Assembly (NCBI RefSeq): GCF_947503045.1
Contig: NZ_CANNCF010000001.1
Location: 1,550,001-1,614,000, forward strand
Direction: 5' to 3'
DNA from: an uncultured Tateyamaria sp.
Lineage (GTDB): Bacteria; Pseudomonadota; Alphaproteobacteria; Rhodobacterales; Rhodobacteraceae
Length of the DNA stretch: 64,000 nt
The translations under genes were made by a program, and so were the position numbers. The notes below the pieces were generated by a model, which ran no database searches, was not told the origin of the DNA, and saw only the letters and a list, made by a program, of their open reading frames with translations. Below are positions 27,412-38,350 of the stretch, piece by piece (position 1 is the first letter of the stretch; each line of letters starts with the position of its first letter).

Positions 27412-27424
27412 GGCCCGCGGGCCT
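27411..27424. terminator. GC palindrome between convergent genes
   Basis: AGGCCCGCGGGCCT is a perfect 14-bp palindrome starting at the last base of the Hint gene stop codon and ending 9 bp before the convergent YdcH stop. It has little loop and no T run, so a role as terminator is only plausible. Confidence 0.35.
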
Positions 27425-27432
27425 GAACGGCG

Positions 27433-27669
27433 TCAGGCCGACAGCATCGCAAACAGCTCGTCCTTCAACCGCATGCGGGTGCGACGCATCTCGCTCATGT
27501 GTTCGTCCGATGTGGGTTCGACATCTGTTTCGGCCCGATGCACATCGCGGTTCACGTTGTGGTATTCATCCGCCAGCCGCGCAAAATGCGCATCACTCTG
27601 GCGCAGGGCGGCTATCTTTTCTGCATGTTCGGGAAAGTCGCTGATCAGTTCGTGGGGTGTGTGTGCCAT
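27433..27669 (-). CDS. YdcH family (DUF465) protein
   Basis: 78-residue cytoplasmic coiled-coil protein. The pattern HELISDFPEHAEKIAALRQSD, then FARLADEYHNVNRDVHRAE and a C-terminal LKDELFAML, matches YdcH/DUF465 proteins, which form helical hairpins and have no settled function. It starts 11 bp after the polyphosphate kinase gene and is probably translated from the same message. Confidence 0.82.
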   Translation of the reverse strand: MAHTPHELISDFPEHAEKIAALRQSDAHFARLADEYHNVNRDVHRAETDVEPTSDEHMSEMRRTRMRLKDELFAMLSA

Positions 27670-27679
27670 TGCTTTGCTT

Positions 27680-28576
27680 TCAACTGCGACGGTTGTTGGG
27701 ATGAAGCGCGCGCGCCAGGATGTGTTCGGACTGGTGGATCAGCGTGTCGGCATGATGCACCAGCTTGTCATCCGGAGCCTGCGCGACCTCGGGGTCCTTG
27801 TCGGGATAGTTCAGCCCGCTGAGGAAGTGGCGCATGCAGTTCAGCCGCGCCCGTTTCTTGTCGTTTGAGCGTATGATCGTCCAGGGCGCATCAGCGGTGT
27901 TGGTGTAAAAGAACATCGCCTCCTTGGCCTCGGTATAGTCGTCCCATTTGTCGAGGCTGGCGCGGTCGATTGGCGACAGCTTCCATTGTTTCAGGGGGTC
28001 GGTTTCGCGCGCCTCGAACCGGCGTTTCTGTTCGTCCTGCGTGACTGAAAACCAGTATTTGAACAGGCGCGTGCCACTGCGGGTCAGCATCCGTTCAAAC
28101 TCAGGCGTCTGGCGCATGAATTCGAGGTATTCGTTGGGCTCGCAAAAGCTCATCACCCGCTCGACCCCGGCGCGATTGTACCAGGACCGATCATAAAGAA
28201 CGATCTCACCTGCGGTCGGCAGATGCTTGATATAACGCTGGAAAAACCACTGACCGCGTTCCTGTTCGGTGGGTTTGTTCAGCGCCACGACCCGGGCCGC
28301 ACGCGGGTTGAGGTGTTCGGTGAACCGCTTGATCGTGCCCCCTTTGCCGGCGGCATCGCGCCCCTCGAACAACAGAACGAACCGCTGGCCAGTGTCCTGA
28401 ATCCAGTGCTGCGCCTTGAGCAGTTCGACCTGCAGCGCAGCCTTCTGGCTTTCGTATTCGGACCGGCCCATCTTGTCCTTGTAGGGGTAAGAGCCGTGTT
28501 CAAAGGCGGCGACCTGCGCGGACAGGGCCGACGGGTCAGCCTCGGTCTGTGTCGTGGGGTTTGGGGTGTCGGTCAT
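27680..28576 (-). CDS. ppk2: Polyphosphate kinase 2
   Basis: 298-residue PPK2-family P-loop kinase that transfers phosphate between polyphosphate and nucleoside di- or monophosphates. Walker A is LFEGRDAAGKGGTIKR near residue 73. The lid/Walker B region has IVLYDRSWYNRAGVERVM, and the C-terminal half contains WKLSPIDRASLDKWDDY. These match class I PPK2 (single domain, NDP-phosphorylating), though class is a family-level inference. The ATG is set by AGGAGG seven bases upstream. It is co-directional with ydcH and sits near phoX, giving a phosphate-metabolism neighbourhood. Confidence 0.92.
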   Translation of the reverse strand: MTDTPNPTTQTEADPSALSAQVAAFEHGSYPYKDKMGRSEYESQKAALQVELLKAQHWIQDTGQRFVLLFEGRDAAGKGGTIKRFTEHLNPRAARVVALNKPTEQERGQWFFQRYIKHLPTAGEIVLYDRSWYNRAGVERVMSFCEPNEYLEFMRQTPEFERMLTRSGTRLFKYWFSVTQDEQKRRFEARETDPLKQWKLSPIDRASLDKWDDYTEAKEAMFFYTNTADAPWTIIRSNDKKRARLNCMRHFLSGLNYPDKDPEVAQAPDDKLVHHADTLIHQSEHILARALHPNNRRS

Positions 28577-28674
28577 GAGCCCTCCTGATCTGCGTTGAGG
28601 GCAGTGATGCAAGGATCAGGCGCGGCCTGCCTTGATATGTGTCAAAAAGGGTCGGGAATGTCCCGCAGCCCACA

Positions 28675-28706
28675 TGAAAACGGGCGCAACACGCGTGCGC
28701 CCGTTT
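28675..28706 (-). terminator. Terminator of phoX
   Basis: Perfect 11-bp inverted repeat AAACGGGCGCA / TGCGCCCGTTT around a 7-nt loop. Read on the minus strand it ends in GTTTTC, 23 bp past the phoX stop codon. Confidence 0.75.
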
Positions 28707-28728
28707 CCCGTTGTTCATGTCCGCCAGA

Positions 28729-30627
28729 TCAGCCGATCAGAGCCCCGTCATCCCGTTTGACCACCACAATGGACGAGCGCGGCAGCGACCCTTCGCCATC
28801 GGGGAACGGCGCGTCGGGGTGCTGGATGCCGACAAACATCGTGCGCTTGTCCGATGACCAGGTCAGCCCCGTCACTTCGGACCCGACCGGCCCGGTCAGA
28901 AAGCGGCGGATTTCGCCGGTGACCGGGTCGCCCGCGAGCATCTGGTTGTTGCCCATGCCTTCGAACTCGTCCTCGTTGCTGTCATCGCCATCGGTCTGGA
29001 TCCACACGATGCCGGTGCTGTCAAACACCATCCCGTCGGGCGAGTTGAACATATTGCCTTCGTTGACGTTTGCCGAACCTGCATAAGGGCCTTCTTGCGT
29101 CTTGGGGTTACCGGCCATGACATAGAGATCCCATTCGAAGGTGTTCGAGGCATGGTTGTCGCCCGAGGGCCGCCAGCGCACGATCTGACCGAATTTGTTG
29201 GCCTCGCGCGGGTTGGGCCCGTTGGGCGAGGTGTCATCGCCCCCGGCATTGGGTTTGACGCCCCGGTTCTTGTTGTTGGTCAGGCAGCAATAGCCTTCGA
29301 CCGCGCGCGGGTTCACCGCCACCCATTCGGGTCGGTCCATTGTGGTCGCGCCGACCTTGGAGGCGGCCATACGGCTGAACATGGCGATCTCGGCCTCGGT
29401 CATGTCGGTGGCGGCGGGGGTCAGGGCCACCCATTCGCCGGACATGTCGGTGTTGAACTTGGCCACGGAGAGCTGGCCTTCGCTCAGCAGGGTCGAGGTA
29501 TCGCCACCGGGCACGTATTTGTCACGGCTGAGCCATTTGTACATGAACTCGCCCCGCTCATCATCGCCCATGTAGATGACGACGCGCCCATCAGGGGCCA
29601 ACGCATAGGCCGCGTTCTCATGTTTGAACCGTCCCAGCGCCGTGTGTTTGACCGGTGTGCTGTCCGGGTCAGCGGGGTCGATTTCGACGATATAGCCCAC
29701 GCGGTGGGGTTCGTTCGGGTTCTTGCTGACGTCAAAGCGGGCGTCCCACTTGTGATAGTCATAGCCCCATCCGTCTTCGTTGACGCCGTAGCGGGTGTAG
29801 CCTGCAGCCAGCACGTCGTCCGTGGGCAACCCTTCGGTGGCGCCGAAATAGCCGTTAAAGTTTTCTTCGCAGGTCAGATACGTGCCCCAGGGCGTGCGAC
29901 CTGCACCGCAGTTGTTCATGGTGCCAAGCGAGGCCGTGCCGGTCGGGTCAGCTTCGGTCTTCATCAGGTCGTGACCGGCGGCGGGGCCGTCGATGACCAT
30001 CGGCGTGTTGTGGTGAATGCGGCGGTTGTAGGGGCTGTCGACGACAACTTCCCAGCCGTCTGGGCCTTCGGCGACTTCCATCACCGTGACACCCTGCAAT
30101 TGCTGCAACAGCACCACGTCTTCGGCTGAGGCGGGTGTGCCATCTTCGTTGTTGGGCAGGTTTTCCTTGCGGTTGGCATATTCGCTGTTCACCGCGATCA
30201 ACTCGCGGCCGCTGCCGATGTTGAACAGTTCCATCCCGTCGGTGTTTTCGCCAAACACACGGTCTGATCCGGCTGACGGGACACCATTGGCGGGGTCAAA
30301 GGCAGGCGCGTCGGAAAACAGCGGATCGCCCCAGCGCACCAGTACGTCCCAGTTGTAGCCCTCGGGCACGTGGACGGTTGAGTCTGTCTGGATCGGCACT
30401 TGTGCAAAGGCAAAGCGGTCGGATTGTCCGGCCATCGCCGTTGTCCCCTTGAGCATCGCCGTGCCCATCACCGCAGCCCCCGATCCAAAGGCCAGCACGC
30501 CGCCCATGAACCCGCGCCGTGAAATCGCTTCTTCGACCACCTCGTCAAATCCTTGCACATCGGGGCGGGGGAAGTTCATCTCGTCCCAGTCGTCGGGGGA
30601 CATTTCGTGCAGGGGAATATCTTTCAT
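28729..30627 (-). CDS. phoX: Alkaline phosphatase PhoX (DUF839), Tat-exported
   Basis: 632 residues. After a long acidic n-region comes a twin-arginine signal (SRRGFMGGVLAFGSGAAVMG, Arg37-Arg38), so the folded metalloenzyme is exported by Tat. The mature beta-propeller contains GRTPWGTYLTCEENFNGYFG, GRFKHENAAYALAPDGRVV and YMGDDERGEFMYKW, typical of the Ca/Fe-dependent PhoX phosphatases that marine bacteria use to release phosphate from organic esters. I chose the second Met because GGAG lies 7 nt before it. A 16-bp palindrome sits 63 bp upstream. I could not recognise a complete Pho box. Confidence 0.9.
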   Translation of the reverse strand: MKDIPLHEMSPDDWDEMNFPRPDVQGFDEVVEEAISRRGFMGGVLAFGSGAAVMGTAMLKGTTAMAGQSDRFAFAQVPIQTDSTVHVPEGYNWDVLVRWGDPLFSDAPAFDPANGVPSAGSDRVFGENTDGMELFNIGSGRELIAVNSEYANRKENLPNNEDGTPASAEDVVLLQQLQGVTVMEVAEGPDGWEVVVDSPYNRRIHHNTPMVIDGPAAGHDLMKTEADPTGTASLGTMNNCGAGRTPWGTYLTCEENFNGYFGATEGLPTDDVLAAGYTRYGVNEDGWGYDYHKWDARFDVSKNPNEPHRVGYIVEIDPADPDSTPVKHTALGRFKHENAAYALAPDGRVVIYMGDDERGEFMYKWLSRDKYVPGGDTSTLLSEGQLSVAKFNTDMSGEWVALTPAATDMTEAEIAMFSRMAASKVGATTMDRPEWVAVNPRAVEGYCCLTNNKNRGVKPNAGGDDTSPNGPNPREANKFGQIVRWRPSGDNHASNTFEWDLYVMAGNPKTQEGPYAGSANVNEGNMFNSPDGMVFDSTGIVWIQTDGDDSNEDEFEGMGNNQMLAGDPVTGEIRRFLTGPVGSEVTGLTWSSDKRTMFVGIQHPDAPFPDGEGSLPRSSIVVVKRDDGALIG

Positions 30628-30689
30628 GGTCGGCTCCATTGCTTGAGTATGAGTCGGGCTGTGGCAGTCGCGCCGCAGAGGCGCTTGAA

Positions 30690-30705
30690 GATTGGTTAAC
30701 CAATC
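30690..30705. promoter_or_regulatory. 16-bp perfect palindrome upstream of phoX
   Basis: GATTGGTTAACCAATC is perfectly self-complementary and lies between the phoX start and the tRNA gene. The spacing fits an operator overlapping the phoX promoter or leader. The binding protein is unknown. It does not resemble the tandem CTGTCA repeats of a PhoB site. Confidence 0.5.
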
Positions 30706-30862
30706 AACTCAAAAGAATTGTGACAGATGGGCCACCTTGCACAGAATTATGATTCAACCACAGGTTTTTCGGCGAAGTCGTGCCGATGAAGCAGGAGGAT
30801 GGGACGCTGTTTGGGGCCACGCTGATCACGGTTTGAAGCATGGTCTTGTGTGCCGGGGTGTC

Positions 30863-30936
30863 TGGAGCGGGTAACGAGAATCGAACTCGTAACTAAAGCT
30901 TGGGAAGCTGCCGTGATACCTTTTCACCATACCCGC
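30863..30936 (-). tRNA. tRNA-Gly (CCC)
   Basis: 74-nt cloverleaf including an encoded CCA end. The acceptor stem is GCGGGTA/TACCCGC with discriminator T. The D arm is GTGA/TCAC, the T arm ACGAG-TTCGATT-CTCGT. The anticodon loop TTCCCAA gives anticodon CCC, decoding GGG glycine codons. The anticodon stem GCAGC/GCTTT contains a C-T mismatch and a G-T pair at its outer end, which is unusual. The position has no flanking integrase or att repeat. Confidence 0.92.
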
Positions 30937-30992
30937 CGCTGCTTTTCGAGATAGGCAGGGCCGCGCGCGGCGTCAAGCGGATTTGCGTGAGG

Positions 30993-31835
30993 CTATGCTG
31001 TTGTGCGGGCCTGATAGAGATTGATCAGGGCCGGGATTTCGACACCTGTCGCGCCTGCGAATTTGGCGTAGCGGTCCATGACGGCTTCGATCAGCCGCGC
31101 GCGGTCAGCATCGCTGGCCTCGAACTGACGCAGGGCCCGTTCTGCAGGGCCGATCTGGCACAAAAGCTCGGCCACAGCGCGCAAGTCACCGGGTGGTGTG
31201 AGATGCAGGCGGTGCTCTTTGCAGGTGACATCCGTCAACCCAGCCTTTGTCAGCATCGGTGTAATCCGCGAGCTGTCTTCAAAGGCGAAGGGGCCGGGCA
31301 GGGTACGGTCCATCTTTTCCATCGGGCCAAAGACGTCCTTGGCGGCGGCGGCGGCCTCCATGAAATATGGGTTTTGCGGGGCTGGGCCCCAGGCAGCAAA
31401 GGTCAGTGGCGCGCCCGGGGTCAGGGCGCGGGCGATATTTGCAAAGGCGGCGGTTGTGTCGGCAAAGAACATCACGCCAAAGCGCGAAATCATCACGTCA
31501 TAGCGGCCCGCCTCAAAGGCATGGGTTTGTGCGTCGGCCTTGAGGCAATCCGTATTTGGATGGTCCTGCAGCCGTGCGCGGGCCAAGGCCAGCATCGTGT
31601 CCGAAATATCAAGTCCGGTGACATGGCCGTCGGGTCCGACTGCGTCGGCCGCCTGCGCCACACTGGCCCCGGTGCCGCTGCCCACGTCCAAAACGCGCGC
31701 ACCCGCCGGCAGGGCCGCATGGTTCAGCACAAGATCAAGGACCGGCTGCAACAGCGTGTCCATCTGCGCCTGCTGGGCCACCCATTTGTCGCCCGCGTCG
31801 CCTGCCCAGAACTCTTCCTGATCCGCGTTGCTCAT
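30993..31835 (-). CDS. Class I SAM-dependent methyltransferase
   Basis: 280 residues with a Rossmann SAM-binding fold. Motif I is VLDVGSGTGASVAQAAD near residue 48, motif II VTGLDISDTMLALAR, and motif III YDVMISRFGVMFF followed by IARALTPGAPLTFAAWG. The layout resembles UbiE/Coq5-type small-molecule methyltransferases. Its ATG overlaps the stop codon of the upstream ASKHA/ferredoxin gene (ATGA), so the two are coupled. A role in methyl transfer tied to corrinoid chemistry is possible but not shown by sequence. Confidence 0.85.
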   Translation of the reverse strand: MSNADQEEFWAGDAGDKWVAQQAQMDTLLQPVLDLVLNHAALPAGARVLDVGSGTGASVAQAADAVGPDGHVTGLDISDTMLALARARLQDHPNTDCLKADAQTHAFEAGRYDVMISRFGVMFFADTTAAFANIARALTPGAPLTFAAWGPAPQNPYFMEAAAAAKDVFGPMEKMDRTLPGPFAFEDSSRITPMLTKAGLTDVTCKEHRLHLTPPGDLRAVAELLCQIGPAERALRQFEASDADRARLIEAVMDRYAKFAGATGVEIPALINLYQARTTA

Positions 31836-33871
31836 GCGCGCCGCCGCCTGCGTCGCCCGCCGCTCTCGTCACCGCCGCCTGCGTTAAAGCTGACATTGGG
31901 CAGCGTGACGATGGAGTTGAGGATCGGGAAAGGGTCGGCGGAATTGGGGATTGCCGAGGCATTCACGAAATGCTCCTGAAAGCGCGGCTCGATGGCCGTT
32001 TCGACCTTGTGGATGCGGTGCACCGTTTGTTCGATCTCGCCCCGTGCGTCGCGGTTGAGCAAAGCAATGCGCGCACCGGTGCCAGCGGCGTTGCCAGCCG
32101 AGGTGACTTTGTCCAGCGGTGCGTCCGGGATCATGCCCAGCACCATCGCGTGTTTAGGTGAGATATGCGCGCCAAAGGCCCCGGCCAGCACAACCCGGTC
32201 CACGCTGTCCACACCGAACTTGTCCATCAGCAGGCGTGCCCCGGAATAGAGCGCGGCCTTGGCCATCTGGATGGCGCGGATGTCGGGGTTGGTGATGCTG
32301 ATCAGCGGACCACCGGTGGCGGTGCCGTCATGCAGGACGTAGGAATGGGTGCGCCCATCCGCGATGCAGCGGGACGTTCCGGTCTGAGTTGCACTTCCGA
32401 TCAGACCCGAGGCGTCCAGCAGCCCGGCAAGGCGCATCTCGGCAATCGCCTCGATGATGCCAGAGCCACAAATCCCGGTGATGCCCGAGGCGGCGGCAGC
32501 GTCTGCAAAGCCGTCCTCGTCCGACCACGCATCGACCCCGATGATGCGAAAACGGGGTTCCTTGGTTGCCGGGTCAATCTCGACCCGTTCGATGGCACCG
32601 GGGGCTGCGCGTTGGCCAGCAGTGATCTGCGCGCCCTCAAAGGCCGGACCCGTGGGCGAGGAACAGGCCAGCACCTTTTCGCGGTTGCCCAGCAGGATTT
32701 CAGCATTGGTGCCCACATCGACCACGAGGACGAGGTCTTCGGACTTGTCTGGCGCTTCGCTCAGTGCCACCGCGGCGGCGTCGGCACCCACATGGCCTGC
32801 GATGCAAGGCAGCAGGTAGACGCGCGCCGAGGGATGGATATTGAGGTTGAGATCATCCGCGCGCAACCGGATCGACCCGGACGTGGCCAGTGCAAAGGGG
32901 GCCTGACCCAGCTCGAACGGATCAATGCCAAGCAGAAGGTGGTGCATGACCGGGTTGCACACGAAGACCGCATCCACGATCAGCCGCTTGTCGACCTGTC
33001 CTTCGGTTGCGATCTGGGTGATTAGCGACACCATGCCTTCGCGCACCGCTTGGGTCATTTCCTGCGCGCCGCCGGGGTTCATCATTCCGTAGCTCACCCG
33101 GCTCATCAGATCTTCGCCAAAGCGGATCTGCGGGTTCATGATACCCGACGAGGCAACCACCTCGCCCGAGAGCAGGTCGCACAGGTGGCCCGCGATAGTG
33201 GTCGAGCCCAGATCGACGGCCAGCCCATAGACGGTACCTTCGTAGTAACCGGGCCAGATATGCATGATGCGGGGTGCGTTTTCGGCGTCCCCCAGGTGGA
33301 TGGCCACGGTGACCTTCCAGTCGCCCTTGCGTAAGGTTGGTTGCAGGGCCTGCAGAATGTGCAGATCGGCGTGAATGTTCTTAATGTCCCACTCGGCCTC
33401 GAGTGCACGCACCAGCCGTTCAAGATCACCCGAGGGTTCGTGCATGTCGGGCTCTTCCACCTCGACATAATAAAGCTTGGTTGAGGGGTTGATGGTGATG
33501 TCACGCGCCTCTGCGCGTTTGCGCACAACCTGCTTGTGCACCTGGCTTTCGGGGGGGACGTCGATGACCACATCGCGCTGTACGGTGGCCTGACAGCCCA
33601 GACGGCGGCCTTCGATCAGTCCGCGCTTGGATTTGTATCGCTCTTCGACCGCGTTCCAGTCCGACAAAGCGTCCGGGGCAACGGTGACGCCGTGTTTGGC
33701 AAACTCGCCCAGGCCCGGCGTGATCTGGCATTTGGAACAGATGCCCCGTCCGCCACAGACCGAATCCAGATCAACGCCAAGCTGGCGCGCCGCCGTCAGG
33801 ATCGGGGTGCCAACGGGGAAATGCCCGCGCTTGCCGGACGGGGTAAAGACGATAAGCGGATCGTTAGACAT
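31832..33871 (-). CDS. ASKHA-domain ferredoxin protein (corrinoid-protein reductive activator, RACo/RamA-like, DUF4445)
   Basis: 679 residues. An N-terminal 2Fe-2S ferredoxin domain has the pattern CGGRGICSKC (Cys39, Cys45, Cys48) with a fourth ligand at Cys93 in GCQATV. A middle linker domain follows, then an actin-like ATPase (ASKHA) with GLAVDLGSTTIAGH, LVVDVGTNAEIL and VVLAGAFGAHIS. Proteins of this design use ATP and an electron to reduce inactive cob(II)alamin in corrinoid methyltransferase systems. No corrinoid protein is adjacent. In roseobacters, homologues serve glycine betaine or methylamine demethylation, so its partner may lie elsewhere. The start is the Met before SNDPL. Confidence 0.87.
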   Translation of the reverse strand: MSNDPLIVFTPSGKRGHFPVGTPILTAARQLGVDLDSVCGGRGICSKCQITPGLGEFAKHGVTVAPDALSDWNAVEERYKSKRGLIEGRRLGCQATVQRDVVIDVPPESQVHKQVVRKRAEARDITINPSTKLYYVEVEEPDMHEPSGDLERLVRALEAEWDIKNIHADLHILQALQPTLRKGDWKVTVAIHLGDAENAPRIMHIWPGYYEGTVYGLAVDLGSTTIAGHLCDLLSGEVVASSGIMNPQIRFGEDLMSRVSYGMMNPGGAQEMTQAVREGMVSLITQIATEGQVDKRLIVDAVFVCNPVMHHLLLGIDPFELGQAPFALATSGSIRLRADDLNLNIHPSARVYLLPCIAGHVGADAAAVALSEAPDKSEDLVLVVDVGTNAEILLGNREKVLACSSPTGPAFEGAQITAGQRAAPGAIERVEIDPATKEPRFRIIGVDAWSDEDGFADAAAASGITGICGSGIIEAIAEMRLAGLLDASGLIGSATQTGTSRCIADGRTHSYVLHDGTATGGPLISITNPDIRAIQMAKAALYSGARLLMDKFGVDSVDRVVLAGAFGAHISPKHAMVLGMIPDAPLDKVTSAGNAAGTGARIALLNRDARGEIEQTVHRIHKVETAIEPRFQEHFVNASAIPNSADPFPILNSIVTLPNVSFNAGGGDESGGRRRRRRA

Positions 33872-33971
33872 ACATGACCTCTGCGTGACGCTGTCCCGCA
33901 GCATAGGGCCATGGCGCCTGGACGAAAGCGCAAATACGTCATGTCAAAGTCACTGCCCGCCGGAATTCCGG

Positions 33972-34715
33972 TTATCCCGCCGGAACCGTCACTCCGACGG
34001 CTTTCAAGGCCTTTTTCAGCAGATCGTTCAGGTTCTTTTTCTGCATCGACGTGATAAAGGACTGGTTGGTTTTTCGGATGGGCTGGACCCGGGTGCGCTC
34101 CGCCTTTGCGTTGGCGATGATTTTGTTGTTTGCCCGGTTGATCCGCTTGATCGGCGAACTCAGATTGGTGAACTTGAGCAGAAAGGCCATTGCGGCCGTC
34201 TTGGCACTGCCTTCGGGCGCGATCAGCAGTGTTGCCTTGGCAACCTTTATGCCGCGCTCATGTATGACCAGCAGGTTCTTGTAGATCTTCAACTGCTTGC
34301 CTGCGACCGCAATCAACGCACCGCAATACCCGATCCGCTCTTCCAGTTTCTTGTCATATTGCTGGAGGGCCCAGAGATAGTTGTCGCGCGTGCTCTTGGC
34401 CTCTTTGCTGCCTTCGCCGTGCGTATCAAGTGCTTTGGCCCATTTGGTCCAATACTTCAGCGTGTCATATTCGACTTTCGGGTAACTTGCTGTTGCTGCC
34501 GCTTCTGTTGCCGAGGCCCGGGCGTTCAGGGTTTTGTAAAGCTTCTTGGTTTCCTTGTCGCCGAGGCCCACCAGTTTTTCCAGCGCGCTCACGTCATGCG
34601 GATCAATCTTTGTCGCGTCCAGAACTGTTGTGATTGACGATGTCAGGGCCTTTGCCTTGCCGAAATAGTCATGTGCTTTGGTCAATTTATCGATGGTGTC
34701 AAAAATATCTGCCAT
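33972..34715 (-). CDS. Unrecognised lysine-rich helical protein
   Basis: 247 residues, roughly one in seven a lysine by hand count, with almost no cysteine. No signal peptide is evident. Secondary-structure pattern is long amphipathic helices (ALQQYDKKLEERIGYCG, LLKKALKAVG) with one more hydrophobic stretch, GALIAVAGKQLKIYKNLLVI, near the middle. I recognise no family. A convincing promoter and AGGA ribosome site precede it, so it is probably expressed. It is a monocistronic island between unrelated genes and looks compositionally unlike its neighbours, which suggests acquired or fast-evolving DNA. Confidence 0.65.
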   Translation of the reverse strand: MADIFDTIDKLTKAHDYFGKAKALTSSITTVLDATKIDPHDVSALEKLVGLGDKETKKLYKTLNARASATEAAATASYPKVEYDTLKYWTKWAKALDTHGEGSKEAKSTRDNYLWALQQYDKKLEERIGYCGALIAVAGKQLKIYKNLLVIHERGIKVAKATLLIAPEGSAKTAAMAFLLKFTNLSSPIKRINRANNKIIANAKAERTRVQPIRKTNQSFITSMQKKNLNDLLKKALKAVGVTVPAG

Positions 34716-34755
34716 GGTTGCAGTGTCCTAAAAATAAGTACGTTTAAATGCCTCA

Positions 34756-34784
34756 AGCATACTTGAATCAGGCGAAATTTTCAA
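34756..34784 (-). promoter_or_regulatory. Sigma70-type promoter of the lysine-rich protein gene
   Basis: On the minus strand TTGAAA (34784-34779) and TATGCT (34761-34756) are separated by exactly 17 bp and lie about 40 bp before the start codon, with AGGA in between. Good match to the housekeeping consensus. Confidence 0.5.
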
Positions 34785-34827
34785 CTTTGGCAGAGGTGAA
34801 GCAGCCGTCGCGTGGGCTACATTTCGC

Positions 34828-35764
34828 CTACATCCCTCGGGCGAGAAACACGAACCCCAACAGGTTCATCAAGACTTGTGCCGCGAGGATCGCGGTGCTT
34901 CCCGTCGGGTCGTATTCCGGGGCGACTTCGACCAGATCAATGCCCAAAATGTGATGGCGCTGTGCCACGATCTGCAGCATCTCGAGCACGTCATAGTAGA
35001 GGAACCCGCCATGGCTGGGCGTGCCCGTGCCCGGCGCAATCGAGGGGCAGAAGGCGTCAATGTCGATGGTGATATAGACCCGCGCGCCCGCTGGGATGTG
35101 GTTGATCACACCACGTGCGCCCAGATCGCGCGCCTGACGTACGGATATGATGTCCGAGCCCATGGCGCGCGCGTCTTCATAGCCTTCGCGCGCGGTGGAG
35201 CTGACATTGCGGATCCCGACCTGGGTGAGGCCGGTGACATAGTCGCACTCGGCCGCGCGCCGCATCGGGTTGCCGTGGCCGTGGCGCACGCCATGGCGTT
35301 CGTCCACAAAATCCAGATGCGCGTCGATCTGCAGGATGTGGATGTCGCCCTGATCGTCAAAGGCGCGGATGCAGGGGATGTTGATCGAATGATCCCCGCC
35401 GATGGTGACGGGCAGCGCGCCGGAGGCGAGGGCTGCGCGCACGCCTGTCTCGATGTTGCGGTGCGACCCTTCCGTGTCGGTGTGGATGATGTCCGCATCG
35501 CCCATATCCACGATCCGCACTGTGTTTGGAAGGTAGGTTATATCGTCTTCGTGATCATAGGCCCCGCCGTGGCCAAAGCTGAACAGGGTCGATGCCTCGC
35601 GCACCGCGCGCGGCCCGAACCGCGCACCCGAGCGCCATTGCGTGCCCGCATCAAAGGGCGCGCCAAGGATCGCGACATCCGCATCCAGACTGTCCCAATC
35701 CTCGACATAAGGGCGTTTGCCAAAGGTCGAGATGCCGACAAAGGGCAGGTTCAGGCGGCCGGTG

Positions 35765-35781
<17 letters not shown>
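34828..35781 (-). CDS. speB: Agmatinase / ureohydrolase
   Basis: 317 residues of the arginase-agmatinase family, a binuclear manganese hydrolase that releases urea from agmatine on the way to putrescine. Metal-binding motifs are all present: GGDHSINIP, IDAHLDFVDE and DIDAFCPSIAPGTGTP. N-terminal ILGAPFDAGTQWRSGARFGP is family-typical. Related members act on guanidinobutyrate or other guanidino compounds, so exact substrate is uncertain. Its start overlaps the end of the desaturase gene by 17 bp, suggesting one transcript. The Met chosen removes an Ala/Arg-rich extension. Confidence 0.9.
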
Positions 35782-38306
<2,525 letters not shown>

Positions 38307-38350
38307 TTTTTCAGCATGTTGTGCGCTGTTCCTCATGTAAAGTGTAACCG

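Noticed and set aside
30706-30790. Possible Pho box upstream of phoX
   Set aside because: One CTGTCACA-like half-site is visible on the minus strand, but a second copy at the required 11-bp spacing is missing. The nearest CTGTG is 18 bp away.
30863-30936. tRNA-Gly as an integration site for a mobile element
   Set aside because: No integrase, repeat of the tRNA 3' end or foreign block was found on either side.
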